Numbered from the stretch's first letter, positions 36,874 through 47,377 are shown. The stretch: 64,000 nt of DNA from Rahnella bonaserana (GCF_019049675.1 NZ_JAFMOW010000047.1:1-64000), one strand, 5' to 3'. The notes: a model not told the origin generated them from the sequence alone. Program-made: numbers and translations.

Positions 36874-36950
36874 TGGTGCACCCAGGAAGATTCGAACTTC
36901 CGACCGCTCGGTTCGTAGCCGAGTACTCTATCCAGCTGAGCTATGGGTGC
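36874..36950 (-). tRNA. tRNA-Arg(ACG), copy 1
   Basis: Identical to the other copies; separated from tRNA-Ser by eight bases and from copy 2 by a different, 110-bp spacer that lacks the 3' tRNA fragment. Confidence 0.97.
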
Positions 36951-36958
36951 ATTTTAAA

Positions 36959-37051
36959 TGGCGGTGAGGCGGGGATTCGAACCCCGGATGCAGCTTTTGA
37001 CCGCATACTCCCTTAGCAGGGGAGCGCCTTCAGCCTCTCGGCCACCTCACC
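36959..37051 (-). tRNA. serV: tRNA-Ser(GCT)
   Basis: A 93-nt type II tRNA with long variable arm, anticodon GCT in CCCTGCTAAGGG, and encoded CCA. It matches E. coli serV, is the first gene of the operon and lies next to csrA as in E. coli. Confidence 0.97.
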
Positions 37052-37113
37052 ATACGCCTCTTGCGAGTGTGCTGACTAACTTTGTTTAAGCTCATCGGCA
37101 CTGCGTGGCGCAC

Positions 37114-37141
37114 ATATTACTTTCTGGCCCTTATAAGTCAA
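37114..37141 (-). promoter_or_regulatory. Promoter of the serV-arg tRNA operon
   Basis: Minus strand -35 TTGACT (37136-37141), 16-bp spacer, -10 TAATAT (37114-37119), followed by the GC-rich discriminator GTGCGCC expected for stringently controlled tRNA promoters. The remaining gap up to csrA (37142-37344) shows no gene. Confidence 0.85.
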
Positions 37142-37344
37142 ACCCTTTTTTCCTAACAATCACCCGTTTGGACATTTCACGCGCAACCTGAGCAGTTTGA
37201 ACACAAAAACAGGCTATCGAGGGTGAAAAAACGGCTTCTTTTAGGCAAAGGCAGTCGAAGGGATATGACACTGACAGAAATGAAAAACGAAAAACGCAGG
37301 AAAATAAGGGAGGGAAAATCGATAACGCGCACAAAAGAGGATCA

Positions 37345-37367
37345 GCGCCTCGCCATTAGCGAGACGC
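37345..37367 (-). terminator. Probable terminator of csrA
   Basis: A 9-bp stem GCGCCTCGC/GCGAGACGC (one G-U-type pair) with CATTA loop 10 bp beyond the csrA stop; the following minus-strand bases (TGATCCTCTTTT) give a broken T-tail. Confidence 0.6.
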
Positions 37368-37375
37368 CTCGTAAA

Positions 37376-37561
37376 TCAGTAACTCGTCTGTTGAGACTTC
37401 TCAGCCTGAATACGCTGATAAATCTCTTCACGGTGAACAGAGACCTCTTTTGGCGCATTCACACCAATGCGCACCTGATTACCTTTAACACCTAAAACGG
37501 TAACAGTAACCTCATCGCCAATCATGAGGGTTTCACCAACTCGGCGAGTTAGAATAAGCAT
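37376..37561 (-). CDS. csrA: Carbon storage regulator CsrA
   Basis: Homodimeric RNA-binding protein that blocks or stabilises mRNAs with GGA motifs and controls glycogen, biofilm and motility genes, including flhDC. The 61 residues equal the E. coli protein length, with the key RNA-binding residues R44 in [12 protein letters not shown] and L4 in [11 protein letters not shown]. Confidence 0.98.
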   Translation of the reverse strand: MLILTRRVGETLMIGDEVTVTVLGVKGNQVRIGVNAPKEVSVHREEIYQRIQAEKSQQTSY

Positions 37562-37756
37562 TCTTTGCTCCTTGAATAATTAAAAGAGTCGGGTCTCTCA
37601 GTTTCCCGGCCATTATCGATCATAAGCGGGTAAAACGTAAGCCATGACCCCCACATTAAATGTAAGCAGCCTGCAACTTCAGCCATGAGTACTTTAAGTT
37701 TAGCCGATATCGTCATTGTCGCGACTTTAATCGCGAAGCTCACACCGCCATTAAGA

Positions 37757-37797
37757 CTGAAAACGCCATACAGCACAATAGATTATGGCGTTTTCAG
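37757..37797 (-). terminator. Perfect inverted repeat after alaS
   Basis: A 14-bp perfect stem CTGAAAACGCCATA/TATGGCGTTTTCAG with 13-base loop lies 21 bp beyond the alaS stop on its strand. T-richness is inside the stem rather than after it, so termination is likely but not certain. Confidence 0.6.
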
Positions 37798-37817
37798 GGT
37801 TAGCTATTTATTTCTTC

Positions 37818-40445
37818 TTACAGCTTAGCTTCAACCCAGGCTTCAACAGTCGCCAGAGCAGCAGGCAGTGCCTGCACATCGCTGCCACCTGCCTGCGCCA
37901 TATCAGGACGACCACCACCCTTACCACCGACCTGCTGTGCTACAGAAGCAATCAGCTCACCGGCTTTAACGCGATCAGTCAGATCTTTCGTGACGCCCGC
38001 AATCAGACTGACTTTATCGTCAGCAATGGTTGCCAGAACAATAATCACAGAACCCAGCTGATTTTTCAGGTCATCAACCATCGTACGCAGAATTTTAGGC
38101 TCTACGTTATCCAGCTGACGAACCAGCAACTTAACGCCTTTCACTTCTTTAGTCTGGCTGGAAAGCGATGCACTTTCCTGCGCAGCTTGCTGACCTTTCA
38201 CCTGCTGAAGCTCTTTTTCCAGCAAACGTGAACGCTCAATCAGAGTACGGATTTTATCGGTAATGCTGTTCACATCACCTTTAACCAGATGCGCGACATC
38301 CTGCAGCAAATCGCTTTGCTGATGCAGGGCATTAATCGCGTTTTCGCCGGTGATCCCTTCGATACGACGGATACCCGCCGCTGTACCTGATTCACTCTGA
38401 ATACGGAACAGACCGATATCGCCGGTACGGCTGGCGTGAGTACCACCACACAGTTCAGTGGAGAAATCGCCCATGGTCAAAACACGAACGCTGTCTTCGT
38501 ATTTCTCACCAAACAGCGCCATTGCGCCTTTTTCTTTCGCTTCTTCCAGATCCATGATCGTGGTCTGGATTGGCAGGTTGCGACGAATCTGAGCATTCAC
38601 CAGATCTTCCACCTGACGGATCTCTTCAGGTTTCATCGCTTCAAAATGAGAGAAGTCGAAACGCAGATAGTTATCGTTAACCAGAGAACCTTTCTGAGCC
38701 ACGTGCTTACCCAGCACCTGACGCAGCGCTGCATGCAGCAAGTGCGTTGCAGAGTGGTTCAGACGGATACGGTCACGACGTGCAATATCCACTTCAGCTT
38801 CAACGCTGTCGCCAACGCTCAGCTTACCGGCATTCAGGGAACCCTGATGACCAATTGCTTTGCCGTATTTCTGGGTATCAGACACAGAGAATACGCCTGA
38901 TGCCGTTTTCAGGATGCCTTTATCGCCAACCTGACCACCGGATTCGCCATAAAACGGCGTGTCATCCAGCACTACGATCGCGTTAACGCCCGCCTGGATA
39001 TCATTGACTGGCTGACCATCAACAAACAGCGCCACCACTTTAGAATGGCGTTGCAGATGTTCGTAGCCGGAGAACTGAGTCACGCCATCAACACGAACCA
39101 TGCTGTTATAGTCGGCGCTGAAACCGCTGGACTCACGCGCACGACGACGCTGAACTTCCATCGCTTTCTCAAAACCAGCTTCGTCCACTTTCAGATTGCG
39201 TTCACGGCAAACGTCAGCGGTCAGATCCAGCGGGAAACCAAAGGTGTCATACAGACGGAAAGCAATTTCGCCGTCCAGAGTGTCGCCTTTCAGTGCGGAC
39301 AACTCTTCGTCCAGCAACGCCAGACCGCGCTCCAGAGTACGGGCAAACTGCTCTTCTTCGGTTTTCAGCAGTTGCTCAACCATCGCCTGCTGTTCTTTCA
39401 GTTCTGTCGCAGCCGGGCCCATCACTTCAATCAGCGGAGCAACCAGTTTGTAGAAGAACGTATCTTTTGCACCCAGCATGTTTCCGTGGCGGATCGCGCG
39501 ACGAATGATGCGGCGTAGCACGTAGCCACGGTTTTCATTCGATGGGATCACGCCGTCTGCAATCAGGAATGCGCAGGAACGAATATGGTCGGCGATAACA
39601 CGCAGGGATTTGTTGGTCAGATCGGTCGCGCCTGTGACTTCAGCCACCGCAGCGATCAGTTTCTGGAACAGGTCGATATCGTAGTTGGAGTTCACATGCT
39701 GCATAACCGCAGTGATACGCTCCAGCCCCATTCCGGTATCTACGGACGGTTTCGGCAATGGCAGCATCGTACCATCAGCCTGACGATTGAACTGCATGAA
39801 CACCAGGTTCCAGATTTCGATGTAACGGTCGCCATCTTCTTCAGCAGAACCCGGAGGGCCGCCCCAGATGTGATCGCCATGATCGTAGAAAATCTCAGTA
39901 CATGGGCCGCAAGGACCGGTATCGCCCATCTGCCAGAAGTTGTCAGAAGCGAATGCACCGCCTTTATTATCGCCAATGCGGATAATACGTTCTTTCGGAA
40001 CGCCGACTTCTTTTTCCCAGATTTCAAACGCTTCGTCATCCGTCTCATAGACGGTGACCCACAGCTTTTCTTTCGGCAGATTGAACCAGTGTTCGCTGGT
40101 CAGTAATTCCCAGGCGTAGCTGATGGCTTCATGCTTGAAGTAATCGCCGAAGCTGAAGTTGCCCAGCATTTCGAAGAAAGTGTGGTGACGTGCGGTATAA
40201 CCGACGTTTTCGAGGTCATTGTGTTTACCGCCTGCGCGGACACAACGCTGGGACGTGGTAGCGCGGTTGTAATCGCGCTTGTCCAGACCGAGGAAAACAT
40301 CTTTAAATTGGTTCATCCCGGCATTGGTAAACAACAGTGTCGGATCGTTTGTCGGGACAAGCGAACTGCTTGAAACAATGTTGTGTCCCTTACTATGGAA
40401 GAAATCGAGAAACGCTTGACGGATCTCAGCGGTGCTCTTGCTCAT
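37818..40445 (-). CDS. alaS: Alanyl-tRNA synthetase
   Basis: Charges tRNA-Ala and edits mischarged Ser/Gly. The 875-residue class II enzyme has the catalytic domain ([30 protein letters not shown]), the editing domain with the zinc-binding HSATH and [13 protein letters not shown], and a C-terminal DHHA1 domain ([13 protein letters not shown]). The ATG at 40445 gives [16 protein letters not shown]; a longer frame to 40523 is unsupported. Confidence 0.98.
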   Translation of the reverse strand: MSKSTAEIRQAFLDFFHSKGHNIVSSSSLVPTNDPTLLFTNAGMNQFKDVFLGLDKRDYNRATTSQRCVRAGGKHNDLENVGYTARHHTFFEMLGNFSFGDYFKHEAISYAWELLTSEHWFNLPKEKLWVTVYETDDEAFEIWEKEVGVPKERIIRIGDNKGGAFASDNFWQMGDTGPCGPCTEIFYDHGDHIWGGPPGSAEEDGDRYIEIWNLVFMQFNRQADGTMLPLPKPSVDTGMGLERITAVMQHVNSNYDIDLFQKLIAAVAEVTGATDLTNKSLRVIADHIRSCAFLIADGVIPSNENRGYVLRRIIRRAIRHGNMLGAKDTFFYKLVAPLIEVMGPAATELKEQQAMVEQLLKTEEEQFARTLERGLALLDEELSALKGDTLDGEIAFRLYDTFGFPLDLTADVCRERNLKVDEAGFEKAMEVQRRRARESSGFSADYNSMVRVDGVTQFSGYEHLQRHSKVVALFVDGQPVNDIQAGVNAIVVLDDTPFYGESGGQVGDKGILKTASGVFSVSDTQKYGKAIGHQGSLNAGKLSVGDSVEAEVDIARRDRIRLNHSATHLLHAALRQVLGKHVAQKGSLVNDNYLRFDFSHFEAMKPEEIRQVEDLVNAQIRRNLPIQTTIMDLEEAKEKGAMALFGEKYEDSVRVLTMGDFSTELCGGTHASRTGDIGLFRIQSESGTAAGIRRIEGITGENAINALHQQSDLLQDVAHLVKGDVNSITDKIRTLIERSRLLEKELQQVKGQQAAQESASLSSQTKEVKGVKLLVRQLDNVEPKILRTMVDDLKNQLGSVIIVLATIADDKVSLIAGVTKDLTDRVKAGELIASVAQQVGGKGGGRPDMAQAGGSDVQALPAALATVEAWVEAKL

Positions 40446-40583
40446 AAATATCCCGGAATCATGCTGGAAGAACGGCTCTTGAGCCGGATAACGCTGCATA
40501 TGGCAGCAATCTGTACAGCTCACGAACGAAAAAGTGCGGATAAGATAAAATTTCTGCGCGGGGAAGTAAAATACCGTATGCGG

Positions 40584-41273
40584 TCAATCGTCAAAATCGC
40601 GATAAATAGACTGTATTTCTTCCTGAAAGAAGCCCCGATAGAGCAAATAACGCAGAACTTTTGATTTTTCTTTCCAGTCAGTCGGTAAATTTTCACCAAA
40701 TTTTCTGACCGCCAAATCGCGTGCCAGAGCGCACCAGTCCACGTCTGTGTTTTCCAGTGCGACTGTGATGATTTCTTTATCGACACCTTTTTGCAGTAAT
40801 TCCGAACGGATACGCTGCGCGCCGTAACCTTTATTACTGCGACCCGAAATATAGCGGCTGGCAAATTTGGCATCATCGAGCCACTGATGTTGATAACAGT
40901 AGTCGATCACCGCCTGCACATGCTCTTCAGGAATCTCTTCCGGCACTGGTCGCGGCTCTTGTTTGGCTCTCACGACTTCTTCTTCGGCGAACTCATTCTG
41001 CACCGGTTTTTTTCGCGAAGACCAGCTGCTTTTCTTATTCTGAGGCTTAACAAAAGGCATCGGAGGAATGAGTAACTTGCGGCGCAATTCTGTTTCGCCA
41101 TGATCGCGCTGAGCAAGAAGGCGCATTGCCCGGTTAATCAGCGTATTGATCTTCGCTGCATCGCCGTCTTTTTTGGGCGGCTCAAACATCGTGGACTCGC
41201 TGTTTTGTGCGACCTCTTCCAGCAGTTTTTTCAGATCGATGACTTTTTTATCAGGTATGTTTTCATCGGACAT
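40584..41273 (-). CDS. recX: RecX, regulatory protein of RecA (long form)
   Basis: Blocks RecA filament extension and dampens SOS and recombination. At 229 residues it is longer than E. coli RecX (166). The three-helix RecX repeats are visible (INRAMRLLAQRDHGETELRRKL, VIDYCYQHQWLDDAKFASRYI). It has an N-terminal acidic extension of about 50 residues and a charged insert of about 45 residues (Lys/Arg- then Glu/Pro-rich) after the first repeat. AGGGG eight bases upstream supports the ATG at 41273. It follows recA behind a terminator. Confidence 0.92.
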   Translation of the reverse strand: MSDENIPDKKVIDLKKLLEEVAQNSESTMFEPPKKDGDAAKINTLINRAMRLLAQRDHGETELRRKLLIPPMPFVKPQNKKSSWSSRKKPVQNEFAEEEVVRAKQEPRPVPEEIPEEHVQAVIDYCYQHQWLDDAKFASRYISGRSNKGYGAQRIRSELLQKGVDKEIITVALENTDVDWCALARDLAVRKFGENLPTDWKEKSKVLRYLLYRGFFQEEIQSIYRDFDD

Positions 41274-41292
41274 AAGGTTTCCCCTTATATGC

Positions 41293-41325
41293 AAAATGCC
41301 AGTCTGGAAACCAGACTGGCATTTT
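41293..41325 (-). terminator. Terminator between recA and recX
   Basis: A perfect 15-bp stem AAAATGCCAGTCTGG/CCAGACTGGCATTTT with 3-base loop and TTTT tail. In E. coli such a terminator lets only part of recA transcription read into recX. Confidence 0.9.
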
Positions 41326-41392
41326 AACGACGTTTGAAAGTAACGGACAAAGTCCCCTGCCCTTCAAATGTCTTTGTCAGACAACCGCGAAA

Positions 41393-42457
41393 TTAAAACT
41401 CTTCGCTGGTTTCCATGTTGTCGTCAGCGGCTTCAGCCGTCGTTGCTGCGCTCAGTTCACCGGTGCCGCTCAGCAGCATGTCACGCAGTTTTTTGTCCAG
41501 CTCAGCAGCCACTTTCGGGTTTTCTTTCAGATAGTTGCAGGAGTTAGCTTTACCCTGACCAATCTTCTCACCGTTGTAGCTATACCATGCACCGGCTTTC
41601 TCGATCAGCTTGTGCTTAACGCCCAGGTCGATCAGCTCGCCGTTGATGTTGATACCTTCGCCGTACATGATCTGGAATTCAGCTTGTTTAAATGGCGCAG
41701 CGATTTTGTTCTTCACCACTTTCACACGCGTTTCGCTACCAACAACCACATCGCCTTCTTTGATAGCGCCGATACGACGGATATCCAGACGAACAGAGGC
41801 GTAGAATTTCAGCGCGTTACCACCGGTAGTGGTTTCCGGGTTACCAAACATCACACCAATTTTCATACGGATCTGGTTGATGAAGATAAGCAAGGTGTTG
41901 GCGTTTTTCAGGTTACCGGCCAGCTTACGCATCGCCTGGCTCATCATACGTGCCGCGAGGCCCATATGAGAGTCACCAATTTCGCCTTCGATTTCTGCTT
42001 TCGGCGTCAGTGCTGCCACGGAGTCAACGATGATCACGTCAACAGCGCCTGAACGGGTCAGCGCGTCACAGATTTCCAGAGCCTGTTCACCCGTATCTGG
42101 CTGAGAACACAGCAGGTTATCGATATCTACGCCCAGTTTTTTAGCGTAGATCGGGTCAAGGGCGTGTTCTGCATCGATGAACGCACAGGTTTTGCCTTCG
42201 CGCTGTGCAGCTGCGATAACTTGCAAAGTCAGCGTGGTTTTACCGGAAGATTCTGGTCCGTAGATTTCAACGATACGGCCCATTGGCAAACCACCGGCAC
42301 CTAACGCGATATCCAGAGACAAAGAGCCGGTAGAGATCGTTTCTACGTCCATGGAGCGATCTTCACCCAGACGCATGATGGAGCCTTTACCGAATTGCTT
42401 TTCAATCTGGCCCAGTGCTGCAGCTAACGCTTTTTGCTTGTTCTCATCAATAGCCAT
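41393..42457 (-). CDS. recA: Recombinase RecA
   Basis: ATP-dependent strand-exchange protein and SOS coprotease. The 354-residue protein shows Walker A GPESSGKT and the L1/L2 DNA-binding loops ([30 protein letters not shown]). The C-terminus is acidic ([11 protein letters not shown]). The ATG at 42457 follows GAGGAG and gives [15 protein letters not shown]; an upstream start at 42487 is not used. An SOS box overlaps its promoter. Confidence 0.99.
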   Translation of the reverse strand: MAIDENKQKALAAALGQIEKQFGKGSIMRLGEDRSMDVETISTGSLSLDIALGAGGLPMGRIVEIYGPESSGKTTLTLQVIAAAQREGKTCAFIDAEHALDPIYAKKLGVDIDNLLCSQPDTGEQALEICDALTRSGAVDVIIVDSVAALTPKAEIEGEIGDSHMGLAARMMSQAMRKLAGNLKNANTLLIFINQIRMKIGVMFGNPETTTGGNALKFYASVRLDIRRIGAIKEGDVVVGSETRVKVVKNKIAAPFKQAEFQIMYGEGININGELIDLGVKHKLIEKAGAWYSYNGEKIGQGKANSCNYLKENPKVAAELDKKLRDMLLSGTGELSAATTAEAADDNMETSEEF

Positions 42458-42534
42458 TTTTACTCCTCGTCTGATACAGGGGAACATCCCGCCTGCATCA
42501 CTGAATATAATTTGTGTACAGGTAATTGGCAGTA

Positions 42535-42562
42535 ATTATACTGTATGCTCATACAGTATCAA
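42535..42562 (-). promoter_or_regulatory. recA promoter with LexA box
   Basis: Minus strand -35 TTGATA (42557-42562) and -10 TATAAT (42535-42540), 16-bp spacer. The spacer is filled by the LexA operator CTGTATGAGCATACAG (42541-42556), the same arrangement as in E. coli. Confidence 0.95.
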
Positions 42563-42564
42563 GC

Positions 42565-43059
42565 CTAATTTTTAATAAACTCACGCAATGCAGTTTGTAG
42601 CGAAAAAACAGCAGCTTGCAAACGCACCGCTTCGCGATCGCCGGAAAACTGCTGTTTAGCCGTCAGAACGCGCCCGTCTTTTCCGGCAAATCCAAACCAG
42701 ACCGTGCCGACAGGTTTTTCTGCAGAACCGCCATCAGGTCCGGCAATGCCGCTGACCGAAACGGCCACATCCGCGCCCGCAGCGTGCAATACCCCCTGCG
42801 CCATTTCATGCACTACCTGCTCACTCACCGCGCCATGTTGCTCAAGCGTACTTTCAGACACGCCCAGCAATTCATGCTTGGCCGCATTACTGTAAGTCAC
42901 AAATCCACGATCAAACCAGGCGGAACTGCCGGCAATGTCAGTAATCGCTTTAGCAATCAGGCCGCCGGTGCAGGATTCCGCACAAGTGATCCACCATCCC
43001 TTCACTTTCAGCGCCGCTCCGATTTCCACACTCAATTCATGTAAACGCTTTTCGTCCAT
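42565..43059 (-). CDS. pncC: NMN amidohydrolase PncC (CinA C-terminal family)
   Basis: Deamidates nicotinamide mononucleotide to NaMN in pyridine-nucleotide recycling. The 164-residue protein shows the family motifs TCAESCTGGLIA and SGIAGPDGGS with SGDREAVR near the end. The ATG at 43059 with GGGAGGGG upstream gives a length equal to E. coli (165). The in-frame extension to 43203 crosses the mltB terminator and is rejected. Confidence 0.95.
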   Translation of the reverse strand: MDEKRLHELSVEIGAALKVKGWWITCAESCTGGLIAKAITDIAGSSAWFDRGFVTYSNAAKHELLGVSESTLEQHGAVSEQVVHEMAQGVLHAAGADVAVSVSGIAGPDGGSAEKPVGTVWFGFAGKDGRVLTAKQQFSGDREAVRLQAAVFSLQTALREFIKN

Positions 43060-43167
43060 ATCCCCTCCCGGCGGGACATCTGAAACTGACCCGATGTTAG
43101 CATTTCTCTTCCGCTCTGCGAGTCCCGTCGAAGCAATTTGCGCGATGTATTCAGAACTTAAGTGAAA

Positions 43168-43197
43168 AGAAAAAAAAGGGCCACACTCTGTGGCCCT
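43168..43197 (-). terminator. Terminator of mltB
   Basis: A 9-bp stem AGGGCCACA/TGTGGCCCT with 3-base loop is followed on the minus strand by nine T residues. Confidence 0.92.
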
Positions 43198-43220
43198 CAT
43201 CAACGTTGAACGACCCGGCG

Positions 43221-44324
43221 TTAGCGCGCGGCTTTCACCGCTTCACCCAGTTGCCATACCGCCATCGCATAATGCACGCTGTGGTTGTAACGGGTGATGG
43301 TGTAGAAGTTCGGCAACCCGTACCAGTACTGGTAATTGGTGCCCATATCAAGGCGCAGCAGACTCGCTTCCTGATAGTTGCCAAGTGATCCTAACGGGCT
43401 CAGTCCGGCGGCTTTCAAGGTATACAGCGGATATTTGGTTTTGAAGCCATTCTCAAGCAGAGGCGCCTGACCGGCAGCTGGCACCGCAATCGGCGCGCCT
43501 TTGGTCCAGCCATGGGCTTTGAAATAGTTGGCGACACTGCCGATGGCATCAATCGGATCCCACAGATTGGCATGACCGTCGCCGTTAAAGTCCACGGCGT
43601 AGTCTTTATAAGATGACGGCATAAACTGGCCATAACCCATTGCGCCTGCGAAGGAACCGCGCAGACTCAGCGGATCATCACCTTCCCGGCGTGACATCAG
43701 CAGGAACGTTTCCAGCTCACCGGAGAAATACGCTGCACGGCGCGGATAGGCAAAGGATAAGGTCGCCAGCGCATCGATAATGCGGGTTTTACCCATTACG
43801 CGTCCCCAGCGGGTTTCCACGCCGATAATGCCGACAATGATTTCCGGCGGCACGCCATAGACCTGTTCCGCACGCTGCAACGCATCCTGATATTGATTCC
43901 AGAACACCACGCCATTCTGCACGTTATCCGGCGTGATGAATTTGCTGCGATAACGGTTCCATGCGCCATTCGGCACGGTGGATGGCGGGCCGGAAGGCGC
44001 CTGCTGATCCATCAGACGTAATACGAATCCCAGACGTTTGGTTTGCGACAACACATCATGCAGTTGCTGACGGTCAAAACCATGCTCACGCACCATTTTG
44101 TCAACAAACTGATTCATGGCCGGATCATAGGCGAAATCGCCGGTCTGAACCGCGCCGGTATGCTCAGGCAGGAGCAGAAAACCGCCGTCAGGAACCGTAT
44201 CCGCGCTGGCATTTCTTCCATCGGAGAAAGGATTACGCGGCCCTTCAGGCTGAGGCGCGGGCTTATTACTGCTACAGGCAGAAAGTGTAAGAACCAGGGG
44301 AAGAATGATTGCCAGGTGGCGCAT
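43221..44324 (-). CDS. mltB: Membrane-bound lytic murein transglycosylase B
   Basis: Outer-membrane lipoprotein that cleaves peptidoglycan glycan chains with formation of 1,6-anhydro-MurNAc. The 367-residue protein (E. coli 361) has a lipobox LSAC after a short signal peptide, and the family-3 transglycosylase motif GIIGVETRWGRVMG containing the catalytic Glu, plus GAMGYGQFMPSSY and YNHSVHYAMAVWQLG. The ATG at 44324 is preferred; one at 44345 would extend the signal peptide by seven residues. Confidence 0.95.
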   Translation of the reverse strand: MRHLAIILPLVLTLSACSSNKPAPQPEGPRNPFSDGRNASADTVPDGGFLLLPEHTGAVQTGDFAYDPAMNQFVDKMVREHGFDRQQLHDVLSQTKRLGFVLRLMDQQAPSGPPSTVPNGAWNRYRSKFITPDNVQNGVVFWNQYQDALQRAEQVYGVPPEIIVGIIGVETRWGRVMGKTRIIDALATLSFAYPRRAAYFSGELETFLLMSRREGDDPLSLRGSFAGAMGYGQFMPSSYKDYAVDFNGDGHANLWDPIDAIGSVANYFKAHGWTKGAPIAVPAAGQAPLLENGFKTKYPLYTLKAAGLSPLGSLGNYQEASLLRLDMGTNYQYWYGLPNFYTITRYNHSVHYAMAVWQLGEAVKAAR

Positions 44325-44426
44325 CGGATATCCGTAACCATGCAATAAAAGAGGTACAGATATGGTAGAGCATTATCAGAGCCGAAAAAACTGAAAATCA
44401 CCGTCTTTACAAGCTTGTTAACCAGA

Positions 44427-45575
44427 TTACTGCGCCATAATTAATGGAGAGGAGTGAGGTGATGTGGCGGCGGCATTTTTAATCAGTCCGGCAATTTTAT
44501 TCTGTATGCTTTCTTCCAGACCAGGATAGAGCGGCAAACAGATGACTTTTTCCGCGAGCCGGTGCGCAACAGGCAGATTTTCCTTGCTGGCACTTTCAGC
44601 AAACTTATACATAAAGAAACTGCTGATTAAGGGATAAAAATAGCGTCGCGCCATGATGTGATTGTCTTTCAGCAATTCGTACAGTTCGTCACGCGTCAGA
44701 GTAAAATCTTCATCGATCATGATCGGGTAATACGCGTAATTCCAGGTCACATCCTCAGGAACTGCTATCAGTGAAACACCTGGAATATCCGCCAGCAGCA
44801 TATTGTAATGGCGATATAATCTGCCGCGCTCGTCCAGCGCCTTATCAATGTGTTGCAACTGAAGGAGCCCGTACGCGGCCTGTAATTCATTCATCTTGCC
44901 ATTGATACCCGCCGCGACAACGGTGGTTTCATTAACGAAACCAAAATTTTTCAGATAATCGATGCGCTGCTTCATTTTGGCGTCGTGACAGATGATGGCA
45001 CCGCCCTCAATCGTATTGAACACTTTGGTGGCATGAAAACTCAGAATAGACAGGTCGCCCTGACGCAGAACGCTGACGCCATTTTGTTTAACACCAAAAG
45101 CGTGGGCAGCATCGTAGATGACCTTCAGCCCGTACGCATCCGCCAGTTCTTCGATTTTGCGGGTATTACAGGGGATGCCGTAACAATGGACGGGCAAAAT
45201 GGCCGTTGTGGCCGGAGTAATCGCCTGCTCAAGCTTGTCCGCATCAAGATTGAACGTATCAGGATCGGTATCGACAAAGACCGGCGTAAGGCCATTCCAG
45301 AGCAGTGAATGTGCCGTAGCGACAAAAGAATAAGGCGTTGTGATCACCTCACCGGTAATCCCAAGCACCTGAAAAGCAGTCAGTAAGGCCAGCGTACCAT
45401 TTGAAAACAAACACAAATGCTCCACACCCAGATACTCTGCCAGTTCTTTTTCCAGCTGTTGATGATACGGGCCAGCGTTAGTCAGGTGCTGACTTTCCCA
45501 GATATTTTCCAGATAAGGAATAAACTCCTCAAGCGGAGGTAATAAAGGACGAGTAACAAATATGTTTTTTTCCAT
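44427..45575 (-). CDS. DegT/DnrJ/EryC1/StrS aminotransferase (nucleotide 4-amino sugar)
   Basis: PLP-dependent sugar aminotransferase of 382 residues. The internal-aldimine lysine is in SFHATKVFNTIEGG (residue about 187), with the cofactor-binding ITTPYSFVATAHS and DAAHAFG. Homologues aminate 4-keto-6-deoxy nucleotide sugars (VioA, FdtB, RffA-like). It is the last gene of the six-gene operon, 22 bp after the WbqC-like gene. The exact sugar cannot be read from the sequence. Confidence 0.88.
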   Translation of the reverse strand: MEKNIFVTRPLLPPLEEFIPYLENIWESQHLTNAGPYHQQLEKELAEYLGVEHLCLFSNGTLALLTAFQVLGITGEVITTPYSFVATAHSLLWNGLTPVFVDTDPDTFNLDADKLEQAITPATTAILPVHCYGIPCNTRKIEELADAYGLKVIYDAAHAFGVKQNGVSVLRQGDLSILSFHATKVFNTIEGGAIICHDAKMKQRIDYLKNFGFVNETTVVAAGINGKMNELQAAYGLLQLQHIDKALDERGRLYRHYNMLLADIPGVSLIAVPEDVTWNYAYYPIMIDEDFTLTRDELYELLKDNHIMARRYFYPLISSFFMYKFAESASKENLPVAHRLAEKVICLPLYPGLEESIQNKIAGLIKNAAATSPHSSPLIMAQ

Positions 45576-45597
45576 GACGGCTGTGATCCTGAAAAAG

Positions 45598-46299
45598 TTA
45601 GAACAAGCGATATTCTGATAATAAGTCCCGAACGGTTTCTACAGAGCAGTTCATCAGCACATCAATAATAGAAAGATTAGAATGAAACTCATCACCCCCC
45701 TGCGGATAGCGGATGTTATTCATTTTTATAAACTTCAAATCCAGCTTTGATTTTAAAAACTGTCCGCGGTCATATAAATCAATACCACCTGCGCTGTTAA
45801 TATAAATATCTGCGCCAAGCTCATGGCATATGGCGATCACTTTCTCACTGGCACTGCCCGTCTGATCGTAATTAATCTGGCTGGAAAGCATGACAACCTT
45901 TTCGATACCCAGATAATCAAAAACACAGCGCATCATCTTCTGGCACATTAAGGCAATACTTCGCTGCTCCGACTGCAACACCTCTTCAATAATGGGAAAA
46001 ACGGAGCCAAAGAAAGGCCTGTTCTGATAGGCCTGCCGTATTTGTTTGTTCAATTTCCCCATATCCGGACTGAACTCCAGTTCCTTAATAGGTTTGAAGG
46101 AGGATGCTCCGGGCACAGGAATAACAAAGCGCTGGATCTGACCGGCACTGAGAATATAATTCCTGTTTATAAACCCCTGTTTGATATAGTTCGCATTATC
46201 ATATAACACAAAAATATCACCTGAAGCAGCCAGCTGAAAATACCCTAAATAAGGAAAGAGGTAAGGCTGCATAATAGCAACGCGTTTTAATTTACTCAT
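45598..46299 (-). CDS. WbqC-family protein
   Basis: A 233-residue protein with the WbqC hallmark start VAIMQPYLFPYLGYFQL and DNANYIKQGFINRN. The family is common in O-antigen and flagellar glycan clusters and is thought to act on amino sugars or glycan tailoring; its reaction is not settled. The ATG at 46299 overlaps the upstream methyltransferase stop by eight bases, so coupled translation is likely. Confidence 0.88.
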   Translation of the reverse strand: MSKLKRVAIMQPYLFPYLGYFQLAASGDIFVLYDNANYIKQGFINRNYILSAGQIQRFVIPVPGASSFKPIKELEFSPDMGKLNKQIRQAYQNRPFFGSVFPIIEEVLQSEQRSIALMCQKMMRCVFDYLGIEKVVMLSSQINYDQTGSASEKVIAICHELGADIYINSAGGIDLYDRGQFLKSKLDLKFIKMNNIRYPQGGDEFHSNLSIIDVLMNCSVETVRDLLSEYRLF

Positions 46300-47359
46300 C
46301 AGAAAGACTTTCAGGAACAAAATAAAATACGGTCTCTAAAAGGCCCTCGGAATAATGGCGTAAATACATTTTATAGTCAGGGTTGTAGCTCAGAACCCGC
46401 TGCGGAATTGTCCACAGATCATCAGGTTTGTGGTAACAACAAATCGCCAGCAGGGGCTTTTGAGTTTTAATCATATTCTGCGCACCGGCTAATGCAGGCA
46501 ATTCATAGCCCTCAATGTCCATTTTTAAGTAGCTGACATCTCCTTTAAGCAATCCATCCAGCGTCACAACTTCAACGGTGACGTCGCCCGAATCACAAAT
46601 CTTCGATGCACTGCCGGACCGTGAAAACCGCAGTGTTTCTGACTGGTCTGAAACACCAAAAGGATAGACCCTGACACCGGGAAGAGCACTCAGCGTTTGC
46701 GCGACCAGCCGGCACTGACTGATGTCAGGTTCAAAAACCTGAATACTTTTATAATCCGGAAACAGTCTCGAAAATTCCAGGCTGGTTGCGCCATCAAAAC
46801 CACCGCAATCTACAAAGTGACGGGCATGATCTTTGACAAACGGCAGATCAAAATACTGCTCATTCGTCCGGCAGGTAAACCCTTCAAGTGCCGCTAAGCG
46901 GTTTGTCAGCCTGAAATTAATAATTTTGTCGAACGTTTCAGCTGAGAGAACATCTGCCAGCTGAAGACGCACATTGTCATAGCGGCTTTTATTCAGGTAG
47001 TAATCATCGACAAAAGCCTGACCATGGTAAAAAGCGACAGGGTTTAAAAAAGTCGTGAAATACCGATAGAAGGAAAAGAAATCCAGGCAGTCACACTGTT
47101 TATCTTTCATCACCCGCTGCGCGGCAAGCGGGTGGCAATCGGCAATCCCTGACACCACCATGGCATCTGCCGGCACCTCTGACCATAAAACGACAGGCAG
47201 ACCGTCAACCGACGTGGCATCAGTAAACTCATCGATAAATCCGGTTACCGCAAATTTTCTGGCGATATCTTTTGAATAAGGCGTCACCCCAAAAACAAAC
47301 CGTGGACGGGTGGTTTTCGCAAACTCCTCGCAAAAAACAACAGTATCTTTAATTATCAT
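46292..47359 (-). CDS. FkbM-family SAM-dependent methyltransferase
   Basis: A 355-residue protein. Residues about 180-330 form the FkbM methyltransferase domain: SAM motif I DCGGFDGATSLEF, acidic motif FEPD and LKMDIEGYELPAL. The N-terminal about 90 residues resemble a small Rossmann-type nucleotide-sugar or oxidoreductase-like segment, and their function is unclear. Likely an O-methyltransferase for a glycan. Part of the six-gene operon. Confidence 0.87.
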   Translation of the reverse strand: MIIKDTVVFCEEFAKTTRPRFVFGVTPYSKDIARKFAVTGFIDEFTDATSVDGLPVVLWSEVPADAMVVSGIADCHPLAAQRVMKDKQCDCLDFFSFYRYFTTFLNPVAFYHGQAFVDDYYLNKSRYDNVRLQLADVLSAETFDKIINFRLTNRLAALEGFTCRTNEQYFDLPFVKDHARHFVDCGGFDGATSLEFSRLFPDYKSIQVFEPDISQCRLVAQTLSALPGVRVYPFGVSDQSETLRFSRSGSASKICDSGDVTVEVVTLDGLLKGDVSYLKMDIEGYELPALAGAQNMIKTQKPLLAICCYHKPDDLWTIPQRVLSYNPDYKMYLRHYSEGLLETVFYFVPESLSDE

Positions 47360-47377
47360 ATTAATTTCCGTATCCGG

